64,000 nt of DNA, from positions 1,015,327 through 1,079,326 of the forward strand of contig KB722737.1 in the NCBI GenBank assembly GCA_000349905.1. The letters are read 5' to 3'. Below the pieces are notes generated by a model. The model was not told where the DNA came from, made no database searches, and saw nothing but the letters and a program-made list of their open reading frames with translations. Origin of the DNA: Volvariella volvacea V23. Lineage: Eukaryota > Basidiomycota > Agaricomycetes > Agaricales > Pluteaceae. Made by a program: the position numbers and the translations under genes. Below, one piece after another: positions 36,107 to 45,891 of the stretch (its first letter is position 1; each line of letters opens with the position of its first letter).

Positions 36107-36432
36107 CGAAGTATGAGGGGCACTGGTGAGTTCCCTTCATTTTCCACTCCACGGCGCTTAGTTAAGACTACGAACTCAATGCCAACTATAGACCTTCCTA
36201 TCACGCTTATTTTATCTTCTGACCCTCATCGGTATAGAATGAACGTGTAAAAGTAGGCAAATGTCATTCTGTAGTTAAATATCTACTTATTAGCCACTAT
36301 CCAGTGCAATTGGCACAATTCCGATCCCAAAAGTCCTGATACAATCTCAATCAATAATCAATACATTTCCGGTCGATGCAGAGAAAGGCGAAAAGAAAAT
36401 AATAAGGGGAAAAGAAATGATGCAGGGAAAAT
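36107..36432. other. Intergenic between convergent genes
   Basis: A/T-rich 3' regions; no gene seen. Confidence 0.5.
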
Positions 36433-36885
36433 TCAGAAGCCCAAAACGCGTCGTCCTCCTCGTCCTCCAACCCTAAGCAACTGCCTCTTCATCAAGACGT
36501 TAACCGCGCTGTCGGCTCCTCCAGCTCCACCTCCAGGATTGGTTACAGGGGCTCCTCCAGCGCCCCCGCCGGGAGTGGTTCCTCCGACTGGGGCGTTTCC
36601 GGTAGGTTGGTTGCCGCCGCCGTTTTGAATCGGGTTTCCGGTGACGGGATTGCCTCCAGTGACAGGGTTTGTTCCGGTTCCAGAGACGATATAATAAGGT
36701 TGTCCGTAGCCAGAGAACGGGCGATTGTTGACAAAATCGACGACTGGGGCACTGTGGAATCCTCCGACGGGTTGGTCGATGGTGTAGGGGTTATAGGAGA
36801 TATATTGAGGGACTGGGGTTGCGTTGGCAACCTTGAATAATGCACAGGAGACGGCCAGGGCCAGGTAGGAAGGTGACAAGCGCAT
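36433..36885 (-). CDS. Small secreted Gly/Pro-rich protein with C-terminal KRQ site
   Basis: 150 residues in one exon. A signal peptide (YLALAVSCALFKVANA) ends near residue 23. Next is a Tyr/Pro/Asn segment, then repeats of NPVTG-type and GGGAGG-type words. At the end is LMKRQLLRVGGRGGRR, where the dibasic KR would be a Kex2 site releasing a basic Gly/Arg peptide. No cysteines are seen in the mature part, so it is not a disulfide-rich effector. Function unknown. TATATA lies 145 bases upstream. Confidence 0.7.
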   Translation of the reverse strand: MRLSPSYLALAVSCALFKVANATPVPQYISYNPYTIDQPVGGFHSAPVVDFVNNRPFSGYGQPYYIVSGTGTNPVTGGNPVTGNPIQNGGGNQPTGNAPVGGTTPGGGAGGAPVTNPGGGAGGADSAVNVLMKRQLLRVGGRGGRRVLGF

Positions 36886-37501
36886 GATGAATTGAGTGCT
36901 TTGTTTGAGGAAGGAGAGGACGATTTAAAAGAAAGTAGAAAGTTGATTTGTTGAGAAGTTCGACGACGAGGTGATGATGGACGTTATAGCTCAAGGTGGT
37001 TGGGTTCCTCTATGTCGCAGCTTCACGCATATATAGGATGGGTGGCTGGAATTTATATGTGGTTGGCTAGAATTTCGCTTTCTGTTCCAGTACCCTAGAC
37101 GTCCGCCGCATGTGGCTGGATACGATTAATCGCCCAATTTTACTGGCATCGCTGAGGAGAATTGGCGTCAGCATTATTTGAGTCTTCTTTGTCAGCCATT
37201 GAGAGAAGAGGTTCGCATTGTCGAGGTGACATACATAGCAAAATTGATAGTTGGGGTCACCCCCATCGCTCAAGCCCGTTGACAATTCAATTGTGCCACG
37301 GTGGCTGGTCAATACACTTTGGCAACTTATCGACATCCACGAACGATGCTAATATTACAGGTTAATGCAGGAAGTACCGAACCTCGCGATGTTCAGACTA
37401 GGATCAACTACGTGAATTGGAGCAGACAGGGTCAAGATATCCTCAAAAAGAAGAGAACGAAGGTAAAGAGAAATGATGCGATCGTATGATGAGTTCTGTG
37501 G
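36886..37501. other. Intergenic between two small secreted-protein genes
   Basis: Holds the promoter of the 150-residue gene and the 3' end region of the 190-residue gene. No other gene. Confidence 0.45.
37030..37035 (-). promoter_or_regulatory. TATA box of the 150-residue secreted protein gene
   Basis: TATATA, read on the minus strand, lies 145 bases before the ATG at 36885. Confidence 0.45.
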
Positions 37502-38074
37502 TTAAGCGTTAGCCGCTACGCTAGGGCGAACGTTCTGGGCGACTCTTGTGACTGCTTCGACGACTCTTGCAGTAGTGGAGGTCACGTTGGATTGTACTTG
37601 AGCCGGTAGAACGACAGGTTTGTTGGCCTGTGGTTGAGTATTATTGTTCGCGGAGCCCGATGGGGTCGATGGAGTCGGTGCTTGTCGCTTATGGATTGGC
37701 CTATCGAGGTCGTCTTGACTTTTTTCATGACCTCTTTCAGGTACTTGACGTCGAGAGAGGGTTACGGTTGGCCTTGCCAGAATCTTGCTCGATTTTAAAC
37801 CAAATATTTGGCTCTTGGAACGCGGAGTCGCAGCCATCCGAGTCGAATGGTCACGAGGAACTTCATGTTCGTTGGTCGCTGTCGACGTATCTCGCGGGCG
37901 ACCTAACTTGGCGACGTGATAGTCGGCATTGCGTAGCTGGCGTGCTTGGATGTGTTCGCTGTCGATTAGACGAGTTGATGGATCGCGCAGTTTGTGATGA
38001 AGGCGTGGGGTGGGTGTGGCAGCGACGAAGGGCAGCGCCGTGGCAGCTAAGCAGAGGAAGGCAACGCAACGCAT
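37502..38074 (-). CDS. Small secreted protein with two dibasic RRQ/KRQ sites
   Basis: 190 residues in one exon. A signal peptide (FLCLAATALPFVAATP) ends near residue 19. The next ~110 residues are strongly charged and polar and contain SRRQVPE and HKRQAPTP, typical Kex2-type sites. After the second site about 60 residues are almost uncharged, rich in Ser, Thr, Asn, Pro and Val. They end with a possible amphipathic segment (ARVVEAVTRVAQNV). The plan resembles the gene at 42857: pre-signal, charged pro-part, dibasic cut, neutral C-terminal part. Function unknown. Confidence 0.68.
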   Translation of the reverse strand: MRCVAFLCLAATALPFVAATPTPRLHHKLRDPSTRLIDSEHIQARQLRNADYHVAKLGRPRDTSTATNEHEVPRDHSTRMAATPRSKSQIFGLKSSKILARPTVTLSRRQVPERGHEKSQDDLDRPIHKRQAPTPSTPSGSANNNTQPQANKPVVLPAQVQSNVTSTTARVVEAVTRVAQNVRPSVAANA

Positions 38075-41000
38075 AGCGATGTGGGGGTCTCAGAAGAATA
38101 GATGGTTATGGGATAACATATAGGACTTTGAAGCGGTTGACGCCGTTGGGCGCGTGAGTCAACTTACGGCAACCCCGAGCGCGCGTCTCACCTTGCCACT
38201 ACGATCGCGTTTGGTCACTGATCGTAATTGATGCCTTCATGGGATGGGATGAGGAACTCCCTGGCAATATTACCTGCCCGGGTGACCCATTGGAAGCACA
38301 CACCCTAGTTAATTCACTGGAGTCATGCACAGCGAATGCTGTTAGTTGATGCGTGTGCACACGGTTCCAGCACCGTTGCCTCCTATTTATGTCTTTGATA
38401 TCCTTGTGGCTGCCTGTGAAAGTTATGATGTCATTACGCAATGCGCCACAGGTACGGACTATGTGTGGGGGAGAGGAAGACTATCGGACAGTAGAAAAGT
38501 GCACACCGCTACTATTCCAATCACACCCAGCGAGATGGCGTACACAGTCTGATATTAGTTCCCGGTGGGGAGAGGATGTATGTCGTCATACCAAGGTCAA
38601 TTAGGGTGATACCTTTCGGTCAAGTATGACCTCTTGAGGTTGACGTCGGGCAAGCGAGTATTTCATATAGACAGCAGTTAGCCGAACGCAGCTGCAGGGT
38701 GTCCGCCACCTATTGTGTCATAGGTCAGGATGCCAATGATAAGAGTGCCTTACAGGTCCGAGGTTCAACCCTCTACACAGGGTCACCATGCAGAAATTTC
38801 GAGCCCAGGGTATGGTGTACCCATACACATTAATCCGTCGCTAGAGACACCAAAAGACATCGCTCCACCATGTTGCTGGATGCATCGCCCACACGCTGAA
38901 AAACCTGCCCATGTCAAGGAAAACGGAGGTCCGAGCAATCCAAAATCGAAACGAAACGCACGCGTTGCAGGTGCCACATGATTGCGAAATCAAATAGAAT
39001 AAAATCGGGCTTTCAATATGCGATGGGATGGTGAATTAAAGGAGATATTGGCTTCGTCAGCACTAGGACCGGGGCAGCCAAAATGGTTTAAAATAACTGA
39101 CCTACTTCCGTATTAAGGAGATCAACTCGGATTATCGGTCAACGAGGTCTCATTGTGAAATCCTTTTTGGATATGGGAAACTCCTAAAGACATAGATGGG
39201 TAGAGTCGTCATGCCAAGGTCCAGCCTTCAAGGACCGCCAACCACATGTTTGATAAATGAACTGCAACCCGGCACCGTGATCCTTTGTTGGAGAAGATCC
39301 AGATGTGGAATGAAAGAAATTTCGCCGGACTGGTTTATGACATCGCGCTGGACATGTGGAATACATCAGCTGCCTCAAAAGCAAACGTATATACCTCATT
39401 GAAACCCAGAACTTCACCGGACATTTTCTCATCGACGTGCAGGGAAAGACAACACTTGCCAACTGCCTTGACCAATATAGACGAACTTCGGACTATGAGT
39501 GAAACCGTTGGTGAAAGGGAAGGATAGCTAAGGGCGGAATGGAGAACTTGTAATATTTTTCTGCATTAAATGAAAGGCAACAATGGAGGGTACCGTAGAC
39601 TTTTTAAGACCTGCCTCGCTGCGACATCGGGAAGCCAATCACCCCACCCTTTCACCACCACTCAGATGAATAGCTTGAACCAACGCAAATAGGTCCGTGA
39701 TAGCCAGCTGGGAGCGCGCATCGACGTCTACCTGAGAGACGTAAAGAGAAACTGAGCCAACGAGCGGGGGAAATGTGATTGGGTTGAGAGAGGTGGTCAA
39801 AACAAACAAGCATGAGACTAGCCGTGTGGCCTTGAGGACCAACCCGAACGATATTGTGAAATCCCGCGATCACTGTGACTTAGCCATCCACATGGGGGTT
39901 GAAAAGGGTATCGTGGTTGAAATTCAGGGGAGAAAATACCCTCAATGATGCATTTTAAATGTGCGAGTGCGCCGTCGGGTTTCATAGAAGGAAACCTTAT
40001 CGAGAGATCAGGCAAAAATAGTAGAAGAAATTGTTGGAGGTGGTCGGAGGTCCAATGGACGAGATGCCTATAAAAACGTCAGAGTTTCTCCTACCACCAT
40101 GAAGTGGAGCCCCTCTCTTCTCTCTCTCACCCATAAGTCGATATAATCCAGTGGCCACAATTGCGACTAGCGCTCCCGGCGGCAGCCCTTAATAACCTCA
40201 TCCTTGGCTGGATGCGTTCAACAGCCTGATGTAGGTATCATCTTTCATAGTCTTACCTCTCTTTTTGATCCATAGACGTCTTCAGCAGCACCATAATAGC
40301 TCGATTACATTAACCCGGCAGGTATCCTCGTCCCCGGTAGGCATTCTGGTCATAGTAATGCGTGGAGCAGCTATCAGGGATACATTACCATGGGAATTGA
40401 GGATACCTGTCTCGGTTGTGGGATCATATAACGTTGCTCACAGGCAGAACGCTCAGAGCCAGCGGGTTAGTTCAAAGCAACATAGTATGTTGCAAATGAA
40501 TAATTGGTTCTATTTCGAGAGACATCGCTGTTACCAGTCCGCGCTGATAATCATGTTCTAAAAAATATAACTCGCCAAATGAGTGATGAGTGATGACTTG
40601 TAAAATATACCAAACACGAGAACTTAACGCCGTATGTACCAACTTCTGCTCGGCTTGTCTGTGAGTTTTACGAATGATCCTAAATTATCTTGATATTGGT
40701 GCCGGATATTGAATGATCTTGCTGCGGAACTGCTTGGAGGCAAAAAAAATATTGTCGCCCAGACCTAGCCGAGCTTGCTGCACTAGTTGCGTGCACCTCC
40801 TACTCTCATGCAGTCCATGCTTACCGCTGGGAAAGCATGGTCCTCACTGAGGATCCAACGACAGGCGCACAGGAAGTGTCTGAGTTGGTACACCAGAGTA
40901 AGAAATCCCACAATAAACTTAAGCTCTACTCCCTCTTTTGGACGGCGACGATCATCCTTCAAACTCGAACCAAAACAACACCCACTGAATTCAAGATGTT

Positions 41001-42610
41001 CCATTCTGGTTTACCCTGACCTTTGGACAAGTCCCGCTGTTTGTATGATCGCTGTTGAATAGGTTCAAACAGGTCATTGCAGATCAGGGGAAGGAGAATG
41101 CAGCTTCAATAGATTTCACTTTCTTGCACCACTGAGTGGACCAGCTGTGGGTCCATCCCATTCTCTTCGTCCTTCATTCATCAGCCCGATTCTGACCGAG
41201 CCATCGTCCAGATGCAGGAAACTGTATTGCAGACGCAACTTTTCTACGGACCACCGCAAACGGGCTCAGGTTCAGTCCATAATAGCCAACGCTCCTCGGA
41301 TTGAGGCCACACCTCAACCAATGGCGTGTGTTGGTGATCGATATATCAACGTAGAGTCACCCCTCAGCAAAGCAGCCAGCTCAGCACAAAGATCCCGGGT
41401 GCAACGCTCCAAGCTCTCTGGGTGTTGGGTATTGGGACCGGGGTCGTTCCAGAGTACAAGTGAAGATTCCTCGTGTATCCAGTGAGGATAATCCTGGATT
41501 GGTGGATGGACACGAGAGCGATGACTCAACCTCGAAGCCTGCCATGCCACAGGGTGGCGGTGGGTAGAGACAGCATCCCATGCACCACCGGTAGTGCTGA
41601 TCGGTAAAACATGAGACGTCGCTGAGTTCAAAACGGGCCCGGGGTTGTGGGTTGCGGTCTACGTAGGGCACCTAGGTGAGTCCGTGTTTTGGCAAGTCAA
41701 ATTTTCGCGCACCGGCAACAATTTTCATAACAAAAGTGATTTATTCTAACAGTTTCACACTTTCTTCAGGCCAATAATGAATACTAGGCTACTCATCACC
41801 ACAGTCTTGCATAGGGTACGCAAAATGGGGATCCAGGTGGCCCTTGCATATTTGAATGCTGGCATCATGTTCCACCAAACATTGACTGGCAGACGCGATA
41901 GGACATGTTCGATAATAGCTGTGAGTGGAAATATCCAGAATCAGGCTAACTCATAGCCGCCACATACATTCCCTTCATCGATGAACTGACACGTTGAAAG
42001 CAACATGTGATGACGGTGATGACGTTGACCCATGAGCTCCTTAATTGTCGACAGGCTTATAACCGAGTAAAAGGGCTGACTGTCGTAGCCACTAGCATAA
42101 TTGGCATGCCCTTATCCGTTTAATCACATAAACTAGATGACATCTAGCTTATGAATGAATGTTCAATGCTTGAACGGGCGGTGCACCTGCCGACGTAAAG
42201 AACTAGTTCCGACACTGACAATACAGCTTGCTGAGATACCCTTGAGGAAGGTTCACCTTGTGCACCTTGACTGCATGCCTCCAGTCGTACATGCAGAGCG
42301 GTCAGCACCTTAGTCGTGGCTGGCTAAATAGTCTCTGGTCGGAGTATACCATCCAGTCACCTACTTGGATTCCTCCACCTGTTATACGTTGACAATATGT
42401 CGCTCATGTACGTGATTGCTCCCTCTCATCAATTCCCCTATAACATGACAAACGGCCAGCGTCATTTTTTTGAATTATGCAGGAGTAAAAGTAGTTGCTC
42501 CATGTTCAGTGGGTTTTGGTGGTCTCTGATGTTGCATTTAGGTCAGCTTGACTCCTTCATTGCAACTCTCCACTGTCGGTCAGCCCGCCGTTAAAGCCTT
42601 AGTGTCATCA

Positions 42611-42650
42611 CCGCCCGATTAGCGCTGGATTTAGATCGACGATCGGGCGG
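42611..42650. repeat. 9-bp perfect inverted repeat upstream of a secreted-protein gene
   Basis: CCGCCCGAT at 42611-42619 is repeated inverted as ATCGGGCGG at 42642-42650, with a 22-base spacer. It lies 24 bases upstream of the TATA box. It could be a binding site for a dimeric regulator; this is inference. Confidence 0.5.
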
Positions 42651-42673
42651 GCTCAGTCAGCATACAGTCCAGG

Positions 42674-42680
42674 TATAAAA
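42674..42680 (+). promoter_or_regulatory. TATA box of the 231-residue secreted protein gene
   Basis: TATAAAA (in GGTATAAAAGTC) lies 177 bases before the ATG, followed by a pyrimidine-rich stretch up to the start, the usual strong fungal promoter layout. Confidence 0.6.
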
Positions 42681-42856
42681 GTCACTCTTCCTACCTGTTC
42701 GCTCAACATCAGGTTGCCCTTCAACAATCTACTTGACCTCTTCATTCCTAGCACATTCAGCTATTCCAGTACCTTGGCCCACACATTCCCTCACCTACAT
42801 TCCAACCATTTCCACACTCTTTTAACCTCTCAATCAGTATTACTCCAACTACTACC

Positions 42857-43552
42857 ATGCTCGCCGTCAATTTTGCCGCCCTCTTCTACCTCGCTCTGGC
42901 CCCTACCACCTTCATGACGGCAGCCCGCCCACTCCCAATTTCCATTCATCGAGGCTCGCTCTCAGAAGCTCCACGGACCACGCTCATCAACACTCGCCGA
43001 GAAATGCAAAACGATGACTACAATTCCCAACGCACAGACGATTCTTCGGACCCCGCCCTTGCTGTTTCAACTCCCACCACTGGAGACAACAATCCCGAGC
43101 AGCCCACCCAGGACGAAAGTGACTCGGACGACACCGCGAAGTGGTACACGACAAGCGATGACGACACCCCTGCTACTCGTCGGGCCTTGATTGCAAGATC
43201 GAACCGCTCTCGCTTTCGCCCTCGTCGCCACAGCGCTTATACGACCTCTCACAGCGGGAAGCAAAGACTCAACTACGACCTCGGGAGAAGACAGCTCCTG
43301 CCGACGCTGGGAAATCTAGGAAACACGGTGAATAGCGTGGTGACTGCAGTCACAGGTGGAGCGGGCGGGGCAGCCGTCGGCAAGATTGCATCCGTCAACA
43401 GTATTCCCATAGTGTCCGGTAACGGAAGCATCCTCAGCCCAGCAGGGCAAGCCCAACCTCAAGTCAATATCACATCAAGCAGCGTTGCCCCCGGTGTGAG
43501 GATCAATCCGAGTCGCTTGACTCAAGTCATTCCAGGTGCTCAAGCTCAATAG
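42857..43552 (+). CDS. Small secreted protein with several dibasic sites
   Basis: 231 residues in one exon. A signal peptide (AALFYLALAPTTFMTAA) ends near residue 23. Residues 25-145 are highly charged, acidic then basic, with RR pairs before E, A, H and Q. After LGRRQLLPTLG comes an uncharged Gly/Val/Ser/Asn-rich part with VNSVVTAVTGGAGGAA and NITSS, ending PGAQAQ. The last RRQ would be a good Kex2 cleavage site releasing about 85 residues. The domain plan matches the 190-residue gene on the other side of the gene-poor stretch. Function unknown. Confidence 0.72.
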   Translation: MLAVNFAALFYLALAPTTFMTAARPLPISIHRGSLSEAPRTTLINTRREMQNDDYNSQRTDDSSDPALAVSTPTTGDNNPEQPTQDESDSDDTAKWYTTSDDDTPATRRALIARSNRSRFRPRRHSAYTTSHSGKQRLNYDLGRRQLLPTLGNLGNTVNSVVTAVTGGAGGAAVGKIASVNSIPIVSGNGSILSPAGQAQPQVNITSSSVAPGVRINPSRLTQVIPGAQAQ

Positions 43553-43916
43553 GGATCGCGTATTGTAAGGTAGTTTGCGGTTTTCGGTTTCGTGTATTCC
43601 GGTTCTATGGACTTGTATCCCTTGTACGATTTTTATCCATAACTGAGGTCAATAGGAAGGCGACTGTTCTTGTGAATTAGATGGGCGGATTTCACCAATT
43701 TACTTGAAATTATCGATCGCGAGTAGAGGCATGCCTTGCCTCCCACGTGCACTACGTTCCACAACGTCAACGGCACGCGACAATGCGGGATGTAAGCACG
43801 TTAAAAATAGAGTAATTCCAACAAAGAGCGTGTATAAATTCCAATGTACTATACCAAAAGTACAACCTAAATCCATCCCATAATTCCAATATTAAACACA
43901 CCTTAGACGAGTTAAA
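43553..43916. other. Intergenic between convergent genes
   Basis: 3' regions of the secreted-protein gene and the CUE gene; nothing else seen. Confidence 0.5.
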
Positions 43917-45392
43917 CTATTTCCGGTGATCCTCGAATGGACTCTCCGCGTAATCAAGGACGTTCTCATTATCGTAATCTATGGTTTGTGGCGTAGTAAC
44001 CTTCTCCGGTTTTCCGGGAGCAGGATTGCTAGGCGGGGGTGTCGTGCTAGTCGCCGCGGTGCTGGACGCACCACCAGCCTGAGGTGGCGATTGAGGGCGC
44101 AAAAGCGAGACCGGCCGCTTTGGAAGCATTCCAAGTTTACCTGAATACCATTAGATATCTGGAACATGGATTGATAGAGCACGTACCTGGATCGAGCACC
44201 TTTGGAGATGGCGGCGTGGTGGTGGGCGGGGGTGACGCTGAATATGGGGATATAGTCGGTGAATTCAATATAGGGGGGCACGCTTACTTGAGAGGGGGGT
44301 AGTAACGTCATATCCAGTTACTTCCTTTGGTGCTACTTGTGAAGCACTAACGGTGTTGACTGGAGGACTTGGGGTAGAGAGAGAAGCTGGCAGGGGGTTC
44401 GGATCATAAAAGGCTGGCTGGGGACCATTTAACTGGATCGGGGGAGAAGGTGGGCCAGAATTGTGAGAGGGAGAAGGGCGATGTGAATGAGGATGGTAAG
44501 GTTGATAGGTAGGATACTGGGCCTGCGGCACCCATTGCTGAGTCTGTGGCGGTGTGGACCATTGTTGTTGAGGGGGAGATGAACCCGCCGGCCTTGGAAA
44601 AACTTAGTTTCTGCGACACGAAAGCGATCTATGAACCCACCGTCCAGTCTCAAACTCCTGAATCTTAGCCTTCACTTTGGAAAATAAATTGCCCAGTGTC
44701 TTCTTTCCAGCTGGCGTGGGGTGAGTTTAGCTGGAGCAATGCCATATGAGGTACTCACTCTCGGCAATCTTGTTGAACTGGTCTTGGACTTCGGCCATGG
44801 TACTCCCTTCCTGGTTGGGGGGACTTTGGGTAGGTGGTACACCACCTTGATGATACGAAGAACGACGTGGCCCGTGCATCTGTTGTGCAACCCATGCACC
44901 ATGACGCTCCTGGTCTTCTAGGTGCAGTCTCCTCGCAAGCTGCTCATCTAATTCCGTTTGTGACTGGAGTGGCGTATCAAGATAGGAGGATCAGCACAAC
45001 CACAAGACTACTCACGAGAGGACGTTCCTCCTGCCGATTCTCACTCTTGTAGTTAGGATCGCTCATTCCGAGCAGCGTGTCGACGGCACGATCTTGATTC
45101 CAATTAACGGATTCCAAAACTGACTGGCTTTCATCCGCAAATCTCAGATGGAGGAAGCAAGCACAATGACGAACATCACTAACAGAATTGCCTCATCGAA
45201 GTCGGGGAACATGGAGCACAGTTCCGCAACGCGAGGATCTACTGCAGCATCACTGGGCTGCGGCGAGCCTTGGGAAGGGGGTCGCTGAAAAGGGCTCGAT
45301 AGATTGGCAGGATTTGTGGTTGCTGGAGGCGATTGCGATCTCGACGCAGATGCTGGTGACGATGTTCCTGCTAGGTTCGAATGTTCGGACAT
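43917..45392 (-). CDS. CUE-domain ubiquitin-binding protein
   Basis: Seven exons: 45184-45392, 45016-45127, 44759-44963, 44641-44710, 44288-44592, 44187-44237, 43917-44140; 391 residues. A Ser/Pro-rich leader is followed by a CUE domain at 52-94. It has the two ubiquitin-contacting motifs, MFPD (61-64) and the di-leucine LL (88-89) in VDTLLGM; the first intron cuts the domain in the middle. A charged, probably helical region with DEQLARRLHLEDQERH and FNKIAE comes next, then a long Pro/Gln/Ser/Tyr-rich disordered tail ending SPFEDHRK. This plan resembles fungal Cue5/Tollip-like adaptors that link ubiquitinated cargo to autophagy, but I see no clear Atg8-interacting motif, so that role is only suggested. 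Confidence 0.85.
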
Positions 45393-45891
45393 GGTTGAAG
45401 GTTAAGATTGCTGGTTATCGTTCTCTGGGTGATGTCACCCCGCTGCGCGGCTGCGGTTTTAAATAAGCCCAAACAAGTTGGCAAGCAAGGACCGCAAAAC
45501 CTGTGCATCCGCCAAGCAGCCGCCGCGTTGCCAGCGGAAAACGGTTGGTTGAATTCAGCCGTGATGCAACACCGTGTCCGCCATTTTCTGAGAATCGTAG
45601 TCTGTTCGCCTGGTGGGATTGCCTGTTGGACTGCGTAATATCCGACTTGGGCTGATTCCACGTATTCTGGCCTTGTTGCATCTATGAACCGGTATTTGAT
45701 GCGCCGAGAACAGTACAAAACGGTGGTAAGAAACGTGGCATCACTTTATTAATGCATTTCGACGCTCAAAAGACCCAGGTTCCAGCATCCTGAGGCCCAG
45801 AATGGCATCTCCTTCCCACGATCACACACAGGTCACATTGGCACTTGCCCTGTAAATTGACAACCAGTGGAATGACCCAGCACGCCGCCCC
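45393..45891. other. Divergent promoter region of the CUE and CLC genes
   Basis: 499 bases between two start codons pointing apart. No TATA box stands out. Confidence 0.45.

Larger units (their letters stand above)
38075..42856. other. 4.8 kb gene-poor stretch
   Basis: No complete gene is supported. Seen here are a TATA-like element and a well-placed ATG at 40069-40101 (see findings), an inverted repeat at 42611-42650 and the TATA box of the next gene at 42674. Open frames in the range of 60-110 codons occur on both strands without domains. Confidence 0.4.

Noticed and set aside
38750..38790. tRNA B-box-like GGTTCAACCC
   Set aside because: The flanking bases do not form a T-arm stem, and no matching A-box or acceptor stem was found.
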